Assembly (NCBI RefSeq): GCF_016464365.1 | Contig: NZ_JADCUC010000003.1 | Span: 62,001-126,000 of the forward strand | Length of the DNA stretch: 64,000 bases | Source: Sandaracinobacteroides hominis | Lineage (GTDB): Bacteria; Pseudomonadota; Alphaproteobacteria; Sphingomonadales; Sphingomonadaceae | Reading direction: 5' to 3' | Part shown: piece by piece, positions 57,190-64,000 of the stretch | Numbering within the stretch: position 1 is the stretch's first letter | How the letters are laid out: each line of letters begins with the position of its first letter | Notes under the pieces: generated by a model | The model's database searches: none | Told to the model about the DNA's origin: nothing | Seen by the model: the letters and a program-made list of their open reading frames with translations, nothing else | Position numbers and translations under genes: made by a program

Positions 57190-57771
57190 ATGGCCGATAT
57201 CAAGCGCATTACCCAACTGATCGAACCCGTCGTGACCGACGCCGGCTTCGACCTGGTGCGCGTGGCGCTGATCGAAGGCCCCAGCCTTACGCTGCAGATC
57301 ATGCTGGAGGACCCCGCCACCGGCCAGATGAAGGTTGATGACTGCGCCCGCGTCTCGCGCAGGATTTCCCTGCTGCTGGACGAAGCCGACCCGATCGAGA
57401 GCGAATATATGCTCGAGGTATCGTCACCCGGCATCGATCGCCCGCTGACCCGCCTGAAGGATTATGATCGCTGGGCCGGCCACGACGCCAAGATCGAGCT
57501 GGCCGACGGGCTGCAGATCAACGGCGCAGACCGCAAGCGCTTTCAGGGGCCGCTGCTGGGCACCTCCGGCGAAGACATCCGCATCAATGTCGAAGGCCTC
57601 GGCGAAGTCGCCCTGCCCTTCGCTGCGATCCGCACCGCCAAGCTGATGCTGACGGATCGCCTGATTGCCGAAACCGTGCCACACCTCACCGAGGAAGGCG
57701 CAGATGAAATCGAAGAAGAAGACGAGGCCGACCTGAACACCGGCGAGCCTGCAAACGACCTGAAGAACTGA
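57190..57771 (+). CDS. rimP: Ribosome maturation factor RimP
   Basis: RimP assists assembly of the 30S subunit. The 193-residue protein has the usual N-terminal domain (IKRITQLIEPVVTDAGFDLV; CARVSRRISLLLDEADPI) and SM-like C-terminal domain (YMLEVSSPGIDRPLTRLKDY), plus an acidic tail (EIEEEDEADLN). ATG 57190 was chosen since GGAGC precedes it. An approximately 155-nt leader region upstream separates it from hisG. It opens the rimP-nusA-ylxR-infB-rbfA operon; nusA follows after 12 bp. Confidence 0.94.
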   Translation: MADIKRITQLIEPVVTDAGFDLVRVALIEGPSLTLQIMLEDPATGQMKVDDCARVSRRISLLLDEADPIESEYMLEVSSPGIDRPLTRLKDYDRWAGHDAKIELADGLQINGADRKRFQGPLLGTSGEDIRINVEGLGEVALPFAAIRTAKLMLTDRLIAETVPHLTEEGADEIEEEDEADLNTGEPANDLKN

Positions 57772-57783
57772 GGACCGAAACAG

Positions 57784-59334
57784 ATGAATCCGATTGCCGC
57801 CAACAAGGCCGAACTCATCGCCATCGCCGACGCAGTTGCGCGGGAAAAGTCCATCGATCGCATGATCGTGATCGAAGCGATGGAAGAAGCGATCCAGCGC
57901 GCCGCTCGTGCCCGCTATGGCGCCGAAAACGACATCCGCGCGAAGATCGATCCGCGCGGCGGCGATCTGCGCCTGTGGCGCGTCCTCGAAGTCGTTGAAG
58001 AGCCGGAAGATTATTTCAAGCAGATCAGCCTCGTCGATGCCCGCGAAAAGGAAAAGGACGCCGCTCTCGGCGACTTCATCGTCGATCCGCTGCCCCCCAT
58101 CGAATTCGGCCGCATCGCCGCGCAGGCTGCCAAGCAGGTCATCGTCACCAAGGTCCGCGACGCCGAGCGCGAGCGCCAGTACGAAGAGTATAAGGACCGC
58201 CAGGGCGAGATCATCACCGGTCTCGTGAAGCGGGTGGAATTCGGCCACATCGTCGTCGATCTCGGCCGTGCCGAAGGCGTCATCCGCCGCGACCAGCAGA
58301 TCCCGCGCGAAGTGCTTCGCGTCGGCGACCGCGTGCGCAGCCTCATCACCATCGTCCGCCGCGAGAACCGCGGGCCGCAGATCTTCTGCTCGCGCGCCCA
58401 TCCGGACTTCATGAAGAAGCTGTTCGCGCAGGAAGTGCCGGAAATCTATGACGGCGTCATCGAGATCAAGGCCTGCTCCCGCGATCCGGGCAGCCGCGCC
58501 AAGATCGGCGTGCTCAGCCACGACAGCTCGATCGACCCGGTCGGCGCCTGTGTCGGCATGCGCGGCAGCCGCGTCCAGGCCGTCGTGCAGGAACTCGCCG
58601 GCGAAAAGATCGACATCATCCCCTGGTCGCCCGATACCGCGACCTTCGTCGTCAACGCCCTGCAGCCGGCCCAGGTCTCCAAGGTGGTCATCGACGAGGA
58701 AGACAGCCGCATCGAAGTCGTCGTTCCTGACGACCAGCTCAGCCTGGCAATCGGCCGCCGCGGCCAGAACGTGCGCCTGGCCGGCCAGCTGACCGGTCAC
58801 CAGATCGACATCATGACCGAGGCCGCCGAAAGCGAGAAGCGCCAGAAGGAATTCGTCGAGCGCTCCGAGCTGTTCGAAAAGGAGCTCGAGCTCGACGAAA
58901 CGCTGGCCCAGCTGCTGGTCGCCGAAGGCTTCACCAGCCTCGAGGAAGTGGCCTATGTCGAAACCGAGGAACTTGCCTCCATCGAGGGCCTCGACGAAGA
59001 TGTCGCAGCCGAGCTGCAGAGCCGCGCCACCGAAGCGCTGGAGCGCCGCGAATCCGGCTATCGCGAAGCCCGCCGTGCGCTCGGTGTCGAGGATGCGCTG
59101 GCGGAAATCCCCGGCCTCACCGAGGAAATGCTGGTCCGCCTCGGCCAGAAGGGCATCCGCACGCTCGACGATCTCGCCGACCTCGCCACCGACGAGTTGA
59201 TCGGCAAGGGCGACAAGCGCCGCGAGATCGCCCCGGGCTTCCTCGCCAGCTTCAACATCTCGCTCGACGACGGCAACGCCATCATCATGGCCGCCCGCAA
59301 GCATTGGTTCGACGAAGAGGAAAGCGCCGTATAA
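57784..59334 (+). CDS. nusA: Transcription termination/antitermination factor NusA
   Basis: NusA binds RNA polymerase and nascent RNA to modulate pausing and termination. The 516-residue protein has an N-terminal polymerase-binding domain, an S1 domain ([20 protein letters not shown]), two KH domains ([40 protein letters not shown]) and C-terminal helical repeats ([40 protein letters not shown]). The acidic C-terminus ends DEEESAV. The gene is 12 bp from rimP and 78 bp from the next gene. Confidence 0.97.
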   Translation: MNPIAANKAELIAIADAVAREKSIDRMIVIEAMEEAIQRAARARYGAENDIRAKIDPRGGDLRLWRVLEVVEEPEDYFKQISLVDAREKEKDAALGDFIVDPLPPIEFGRIAAQAAKQVIVTKVRDAERERQYEEYKDRQGEIITGLVKRVEFGHIVVDLGRAEGVIRRDQQIPREVLRVGDRVRSLITIVRRENRGPQIFCSRAHPDFMKKLFAQEVPEIYDGVIEIKACSRDPGSRAKIGVLSHDSSIDPVGACVGMRGSRVQAVVQELAGEKIDIIPWSPDTATFVVNALQPAQVSKVVIDEEDSRIEVVVPDDQLSLAIGRRGQNVRLAGQLTGHQIDIMTEAAESEKRQKEFVERSELFEKELELDETLAQLLVAEGFTSLEEVAYVETEELASIEGLDEDVAAELQSRATEALERRESGYREARRALGVEDALAEIPGLTEEMLVRLGQKGIRTLDDLADLATDELIGKGDKRREIAPGFLASFNISLDDGNAIIMAARKHWFDEEESAV

Positions 59335-59412
59335 TGCAGCCCACCCTCTTCCTCGCAGTCGCGGAGGGCGCGTCAGCGGACGACCCCATAAACAGGGAGG
59401 ACGCTAACGCGT

Positions 59413-60159
59413 ATGTCCTCCAATGACACCCCAGATGCGACTGTAGAGCCTGCATCCCCCGCTCGGGCAACGCCCGACGGTGGGAAAGGCGCATCCGCGC
59501 CGGAGCGGAAGTGCATCCTTACGGGTGCGCATGGCGAACGTGCGCAGTTGATCCGTCTTGCCCTCGGGCCAGACGGTGCTGTCTGGCCCGATCTCGGCGC
59601 CCGCCTGCCCGGACGCGGCGCCTGGATCTCGCCGGATCGCGCGGCGCTTGAAACGGCAATCGCAAAGGGCAGGCTGAAGGGCGCGCTCGCTCGCGCCTTC
59701 AAGGAAGCGGCAACCGTCCCCGACGATCTCGCCCAGCGCATCGCCGACGGGCTGGAAAGGCGTGCGCTCGACCGGCTGGGACTCGAACATCGCGCCGGGC
59801 ACCTTATATTCGGCTCGGAGAAACTTATCGAATGGGCCCGCGCCGGCCGTCTTTACCTCGTCCTGCACGCAACCGATGCGGCCGACGACGGGGTGGGCAA
59901 GCTGGAACAGGCGCTCCGGAGCGGCGCAAGAAATACCGAAAGCGAACCAGCTGAGGCCATTCGCCTCCCCGCGGGTCGCGATGCCTTGTCTCGGGCCCTC
60001 GGGCGTGAGAATATCGTGCATTCGGGCGTAACTGATGGCAAGGCGGCGGCGCGGATCGCAACAGAGGTTGCGCGCTGGGCTGCCTTCATTGGCAAGACAG
60101 AACATGCAAGCGACGACCGGGACATGCCCGGGCGGCGAAACGACGAAGGACGGGAATGA
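59413..60159 (+). CDS. YlxR-like RNA-binding protein (DUF448 plus L7Ae-like)
   Basis: A 248-residue protein between nusA and infB, a typical position for YlxR. Residues about 30-90 form the DUF448 domain (RKCILTGAHGERAQLIRLAL; GARLPGRGAWISPDR), and the middle part (LIFGSEKLIEWARAGRLYLV) looks like an L7Ae-type RNA-binding fold. The N- and C-terminal tails are variable. Presumably it binds RNA or ribosomal components. ATG 59413 follows GGGAGG. The TGA overlaps the infB ATG (ATGA), tying it to infB. Confidence 0.85.
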   Translation: MSSNDTPDATVEPASPARATPDGGKGASAPERKCILTGAHGERAQLIRLALGPDGAVWPDLGARLPGRGAWISPDRAALETAIAKGRLKGALARAFKEAATVPDDLAQRIADGLERRALDRLGLEHRAGHLIFGSEKLIEWARAGRLYLVLHATDAADDGVGKLEQALRSGARNTESEPAEAIRLPAGRDALSRALGRENIVHSGVTDGKAAARIATEVARWAAFIGKTEHASDDRDMPGRRNDEGRE

Positions 60160-62975
60160 GCGAAGACGAAAAGCCGAAGCTGGGCCTCAAGCCGCAACTC
60201 GGCGTCAAGCGCACCACGGAAGTGAGCCAGGTGAAGCAGAGCTTCAGCCACGGCCGCACGCACAAGGTGGTGGTGGAAACCAAGAAGGCTCGCGTATTCC
60301 GCAAGCCCGGAGACCCGGCCCCGACCGAGTCCGAAGTCGACGTGCTCGAAGCCGAGGACGAGGCCAGCGCCCTCGCGCCTGCACCTGCGGCTGCACCTGC
60401 ACCCGTTGCTGCCCCCGCCGCCCCGGCCCAGCCCGCCATGCCCGTCGCACCGCCGCCGCCGTTCGTGGTGGTGAAGGACGAGCCCGTCGCCAGGGAACAG
60501 CCCCGACCCGCGCCCAAGGCCGAGCCCGAAGCCAGGCCGGTTGCAGAAGCCGCTGCGCCCGAGCCCGCGGCAGAAGCCGCCGCGGCGCCGGCACCGGAAC
60601 CCGTTGCCGAAGCGCCTGCGCAGCCGGCACCTGCACCTGAGCCGGTTGCAGCAAAGCCCGTTGAAGCTCCGAAGCCGGCGCCAAAGCCGGCCCCTGCGCC
60701 GATCCCGCAGAAGCCGGAACTGACGGCTGTGCAGAAGGCCCTGCAGAATCCGAAGCTTACGCCGCGCGAACGCACGCAACTGATGATGCGTCTCGCCGAG
60801 GAAGAGCGTCTCCAGCGCGCCGAGGAAGTCCGCATCCGCGAAGACCGCGCGCGCGCGGAAGCCGCCGAAGCCGAAGTCCTCCGCTTGGAGGAAAAGGCCC
60901 GCGTCGAGGCCGAGGAGGCCGCCCGCGCAGCCGAGGAAGCCAGGCGCGCCGCCGAAGCCCCCCCCGCCCCGGCACCTGTCGAGGACGAGGAAGAGCGTCC
61001 GCGCGGTGCCGTCGCCGGCCGTCCGTCGCTCCGCCGCCCGCCGGAGCCTGCAAAGCCTTCGCGCAACCCGCGCGAAGAGCAGCGCCGCCAGGGCAAGCTC
61101 ACCGTCACCCGCGCGCTGGGCGACGACGACGGCCGCACCCGTTCGCTCGCCTCCATGCGCCGCGCCCAGGAAAAGCAGAAGCGCTCCGCCCATGGCGGCG
61201 GCGCGGCTGCGACCGCACGCACGCCGCGTGAAGTGCAGGTGCCTGAATCGATCACCGTGCAGGAACTTGCGAACCGCATGGCGGAACGCGGCGCCGATCT
61301 GGTGAAGGCACTGTTCAAGATGGGCATGCCGACCACGATGAACGAGTTCGTCGATCAGGATACGGCCGAGCTGCTGGTCACCGAGTTCGGCCACATCATC
61401 AAGCGCGTGTCGGATTCAGACGTCGAAATCGGCATCGAGGGCGACGCCGACCGCGTCGAAGACCTGCAGCCGCGCCCGCCGGTCGTCACCATCATGGGCC
61501 ATGTCGATCACGGCAAGACCTCGCTGCTGGATGCCCTGCGCGGCACCGACGTGGTGAAGGGCGAAGCCGGCGGCATCACCCAGCACATGGGCGCCTATCA
61601 GGTGACGTTGAAATCGGGCGAGAAGATCAGCTTCCTCGACACCCCCGGCCACGAAGCCTTCACCGAAATGCGCGCCCGCGGCGCGCAGGCGACCGACATC
61701 GTCGTGCTGGTCGTCGCCGCCGACGACGGCATCAAGCCGCAGACGATCGAGGCCATCAACCACGTCAAGGCGGCCGGCGTTCCGATGATCGTCGCCATCA
61801 ACAAGATGGATAAGCCCGGCGCAGACGCCAACCGCGTCCGCACCGAGCTGCTGCAGCACGACATCCAGGTCGAGGAAATGGGCGGCGAAGTGCAGGACGT
61901 CGAAGTCTCTGCGCTGAAAAAGACCGGCCTTGACGAACTGGCCGAGAAGATCCTGCTGCAGGCCGAGATCATGGAGCTGACCGCCAATCCCGACCGGATG
62001 GCCGAAGGCATCGTCGTCGAAGCGAAGCTCGACAAGGGCCGCGGCCCGCTCGCCACCGTGCTGGTGAAGCGCGGCACGCTGCGCACCGGCGACATCTTCG
62101 TCGTCGGCGTCGAGTGGGGCAAGGTCCGCGCCCTCGTCAACGACAAGGGGCAGACGATCAAGGAGGCAGGCCCGTCCATGCCGGTCGAGGTGCTCGGGCT
62201 TTCCGGCGTGCCGCAATCGGGCGACATCCTTTCGGTCGTCGAAACCGAAGCCCGCGCCCGCGAAGTCGCCGACTATCGCCAGCAGGTCGCGCTAACCAAG
62301 CGCACCACCTCGGCACCTGCCAGCCTCGAAACCATGTTCGCCGGCCTCGCCGACAAGAAGGCGGTGGAATTCCCCGTCGTCGTCAAGGCCGACGTGCACG
62401 GCTCCACCGAAGCCATCGTCTCGGCGCTCAACAAGCTGTCGACCGACGAGATCAAGGTCCGCGTGCTGCACTCCGGCGTCGGTGCCATCACCGAATCCGA
62501 CGTGACGCTGGCCAGGGCCTCGGGCGCCGTCATCATCGGCTTCAACGTCCGCGCCAACGCCAAGGCCCGCGAAGCCGCCCATGCGGGCAGCGTGCCGCTG
62601 AAATACTATGACATCATCTACGACCTCATCGACGAGGTGAAGGCCGGGATGGCCGGCAAGCTTGGGCCGGAGTATTTCGAGAACGTCGTCGGCCGCGCGG
62701 AAGTCCGCGAAGTCTTCCAGGCCGGGAAGTTCGGCAAGGCAGCCGGCTGCCTCGTGGTCGAAGGCTTCATCCGCCGCAACCTCAAGGCGCGCGTGCTGCG
62801 CGAAGATGTCATCGTCTACACCGGCTCCATCGCCTCGCTGCGTCGCTTCAAGGACGACGTCACGCAGGTCGAAAAGGGCTATGAATGCGGCATCGGCCTG
62901 GAGAACTTCCAGGACATCCAGCAGGGCGACGTCATCGAGACGTTCGAGGTCGAGGAAAGGCTCCGCACGCTGTGA
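60156..62975 (+). CDS. infB: Translation initiation factor IF-2
   Basis: IF-2 brings initiator tRNA to the 30S subunit. The 939-residue protein has a long N-terminal region rich in Ala, Pro and Glu (about 65-300) and an IF2 N-domain ([20 protein letters not shown]). The G domain follows: G1 GHVDHGKTS near residue 447, [19 protein letters not shown]. Domains II-IV end at [11 protein letters not shown]. The alternating Ala/Pro-rich segments create many overlapping open frames that are not genes. The start overlaps the YlxR-like stop (ATGA). rbfA follows after 21 bp. Confidence 0.97.
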   Translation: MSEDEKPKLGLKPQLGVKRTTEVSQVKQSFSHGRTHKVVVETKKARVFRKPGDPAPTESEVDVLEAEDEASALAPAPAAAPAPVAAPAAPAQPAMPVAPPPPFVVVKDEPVAREQPRPAPKAEPEARPVAEAAAPEPAAEAAAAPAPEPVAEAPAQPAPAPEPVAAKPVEAPKPAPKPAPAPIPQKPELTAVQKALQNPKLTPRERTQLMMRLAEEERLQRAEEVRIREDRARAEAAEAEVLRLEEKARVEAEEAARAAEEARRAAEAPPAPAPVEDEEERPRGAVAGRPSLRRPPEPAKPSRNPREEQRRQGKLTVTRALGDDDGRTRSLASMRRAQEKQKRSAHGGGAAATARTPREVQVPESITVQELANRMAERGADLVKALFKMGMPTTMNEFVDQDTAELLVTEFGHIIKRVSDSDVEIGIEGDADRVEDLQPRPPVVTIMGHVDHGKTSLLDALRGTDVVKGEAGGITQHMGAYQVTLKSGEKISFLDTPGHEAFTEMRARGAQATDIVVLVVAADDGIKPQTIEAINHVKAAGVPMIVAINKMDKPGADANRVRTELLQHDIQVEEMGGEVQDVEVSALKKTGLDELAEKILLQAEIMELTANPDRMAEGIVVEAKLDKGRGPLATVLVKRGTLRTGDIFVVGVEWGKVRALVNDKGQTIKEAGPSMPVEVLGLSGVPQSGDILSVVETEARAREVADYRQQVALTKRTTSAPASLETMFAGLADKKAVEFPVVVKADVHGSTEAIVSALNKLSTDEIKVRVLHSGVGAITESDVTLARASGAVIIGFNVRANAKAREAAHAGSVPLKYYDIIYDLIDEVKAGMAGKLGPEYFENVVGRAEVREVFQAGKFGKAAGCLVVEGFIRRNLKARVLREDVIVYTGSIASLRRFKDDVTQVEKGYECGIGLENFQDIQQGDVIETFEVEERLRTL

Positions 62976-62996
62976 CGCGGAGCGGACCATCCAGCC

Positions 62997-63425
62997 ATGA
63001 AGCGTAGTGGAGACAAGAAGGCCGGCTCCTCGGTCCGTACGCTGAAAGTCGGCGAGGCCATGCGCCACATCCTCGCCGATCTTCTCGCGCGTGGAGACAT
63101 CCAGGACGATGTGCTGGCAAAGCACATCGTCTCTGTCTCCGAAGTCCGCGTCTCGCCGGATCTCCGGCACGCAACCGCCTTCATCATGCCGGTCGGCGCC
63201 AGCGAAGACGAGCAGACGACAGTGCTGAAGGCGCTGAACAGCCACGCCAAGCGCCTGAAGGGCGAAGTCGCCCGACGCGTGAACACCAAATATGCCGCCG
63301 AAATCCACTTCAAGGTGGACGACAGCTACGCCGAGGCCGCGCGCATCGACGCCTTGCTGCGTATGCCGCGCGTTTCCCGCGACCTCGAAGGCCGAGCTCC
63401 GCCGAGTATCGCCGAAGAAGACTAG
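62997..63425 (+). CDS. rbfA: Ribosome-binding factor A
   Basis: RbfA helps mature the 5' region of 16S rRNA. The 142-residue protein has the KH-like fold: VRTLKVGEAMRHILADLLAR at the start, VSEVRVSPDLRHATAFIMPV in the middle, and RVNTKYAAEIHFKVDDSYAE with ARIDALL at the end. It completes the nusA operon and its stop overlaps the convergent lipoprotein gene by 4 nt. Confidence 0.95.
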   Translation: MKRSGDKKAGSSVRTLKVGEAMRHILADLLARGDIQDDVLAKHIVSVSEVRVSPDLRHATAFIMPVGASEDEQTTVLKALNSHAKRLKGEVARRVNTKYAAEIHFKVDDSYAEAARIDALLRMPRVSRDLEGRAPPSIAEED

Positions 63426-63814
63426 CCCGCTGCGGGCGCTTCCGGCTGCGGCGCGGGCTTCATCGGCTGGAACCGCCCCAGGTTGCACGTAGGCCCGTTC
63501 GGTCCCGGGCCGGGCGTCACCACCGTGATCGAATTCAGGCTGCACAGCTGCCCGGCGCGCGAATTGTGCCGGATGGCATTTCCAAAGGTCAGCCCACTGC
63601 AGCGCTGCGGCAACTCGTTGCGCCAGATCCGGCGGCTGTTCTGCTGAAAATCGATGGTGCGGTCATCGATCACCCGCATGGAGCGGATATTGTGGGTGCT
63701 GATGCAGTTCACGCTCGGTCCGTCAGGCACCCAGACGGTGCGATTGGAGGCATCGCCCCCGCCCGCACAAGCCGCCAGAAATACCGCAGTCGATAAAATA
63801 CCCAGACGTTTCAT
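63422..63814 (-). CDS. Small hypothetical lipoprotein
   Basis: A 130-residue protein with a lipoprotein signal (MKRLGILSTAVFLAACAGGG; Cys16 in AAC). ATG 63812-63814 is preferred to an ATG six bases upstream because GGAGG lies at a better distance. The mature part is compact with four more Cys residues (VNCISTHNI; QRCSGLTF; QLCSLNSI; PTCNLGRF) and likely disulfides, resembling the DUF6491-type exported proteins common in sphingomonads. Function is unknown. It is convergent with rbfA. Confidence 0.75.
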   Translation of the reverse strand: MKRLGILSTAVFLAACAGGGDASNRTVWVPDGPSVNCISTHNIRSMRVIDDRTIDFQQNSRRIWRNELPQRCSGLTFGNAIRHNSRAGQLCSLNSITVVTPGPGPNGPTCNLGRFQPMKPAPQPEAPAAG

Positions 63815-63875
63815 ATGCATCCTCCCCCCTCGGGTGAACTATACTAACACCCCTAGCGGCAGGAGAAAGCCGAAA

Positions 63876-64000
63876 TCAGCGTGTCGGCACAGGCGCTTCG
63901 CCTGAATAATCATAGAAACCGCGCCCGGATTTCCGCCCGAACCAGCCGGCTTCCACATATTTGCTCAACAGCGGCGCCGGCCGATATTTCGGGTCACCGG
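63876..64000 (-). CDS. 3-hydroxyacyl-CoA dehydrogenase, C-terminal fragment at window edge
   Basis: The last 40 codons of a gene entering from the right. The visible residues [20 protein letters not shown] and [13 protein letters not shown] are the typical C-terminal end of 3-hydroxyacyl (3-hydroxybutyryl) CoA dehydrogenases, which oxidise 3-hydroxyacyl-CoA with NAD. The stop is TGA 63876-63878. Which chain-length type it is cannot be decided from this part. Confidence 0.8.
   Translation of the reverse strand, partial: GDPKYRPAPLLSKYVEAGWFGRKSGRGFYDYSGEAPVPTR

Noticed and set aside
60156-61300. Several overlapping Ala/Pro/Arg-rich frames in the IF-2 N-terminal region
   Set aside because: The repeats come from the Ala/Pro-rich IF-2 linker; they have no ribosome-binding sites of their own.

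Overview
The window is about 64 kb of GC-rich DNA (roughly two thirds G+C by eye) with alphaproteobacterial gene content. The combination of a dnaG-rpoD operon, a rimP-nusA-ylxR-infB-rbfA operon, a short-form hisG beside hisD, an ispE gene behind a TPR gene, a TorF-type porin and several large TonB-dependent receptors (TBDRs) points to a sphingomonad (order Sphingomonadales). The genus cannot be read from the sequence.

Layout. 1-4669 (minus): carA, a small AT-rich exported protein, an RraB-like gene and carB (cut by the window edge) in one tightly overlapping operon. 4779-9063 (plus): GatB/YqeY protein, dnaG, rpoD and a terminator. 9149-13893: an exported protein, a TBDR behind a Fur-like palindrome, a nitroreductase, an Ala-rich exported protein and cysQ. 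13890-24268: an acyl-CoA dehydrogenase, Sua5/TsaC, ispE with a TPR protein, parE, a TorF-like porin, trigger factor and tRNA-Leu(UAG). 24441-31182 (plus): a fused indolepyruvate ferredoxin oxidoreductase, a prolyl-hydroxylase-like protein, a Gly-rich membrane peptide and two acyl-CoA dehydrogenases. 53624-64000: adenosine kinase, a lipoprotein, hisG-hisD, rimP-nusA-ylxR-infB-rbfA, a lipoprotein and the C-terminus of a 3-hydroxyacyl-CoA dehydrogenase.

The most interesting part is 31.2-53.6 kb. It reads as a locus for scavenging D-amino-acid peptides, probably peptidoglycan-derived. It holds two TBDRs, three secreted serine hydrolases of the PBP/D-aminopeptidase type (one fused to a complete VanX-like D-Ala-D-Ala dipeptidase domain), a class A beta-lactamase-fold protein without the deacylating Glu, two secreted M19 dipeptidases, a secreted N-acyl-D-amino-acid-deacylase-like amidohydrolase and a YkvI-like inner-membrane transporter. 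The cytoplasmic members are an enolase-superfamily epimerase (DgcA-like) and two DUF1611 proteins (DgcN-like). Two paralogous XRE-cupin regulators with nearly identical recognition helices sit between the transcription units. Related AT-rich elements with core CAATTTTC-N4/5-GAA lie in each promoter region of the locus, often as pairs about 20 bp apart. I infer one regulon in which oligopeptides cross the outer membrane, are cut in the periplasm, enter through the YkvI-like carrier, and release D-Glu that DgcN/DgcA convert through N-acetyl-D-Glu to N-acetyl-L-Glu.

Oddities include an amber codon that splits the second TBDR, loss of the first metal motif in two metallohydrolases, an AT-rich gene inside the car operon, and convergent genes whose ends overlap by either 4 or 20 nt seven times. 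There is no CRISPR array, insertion sequence, prophage or rRNA in the window.
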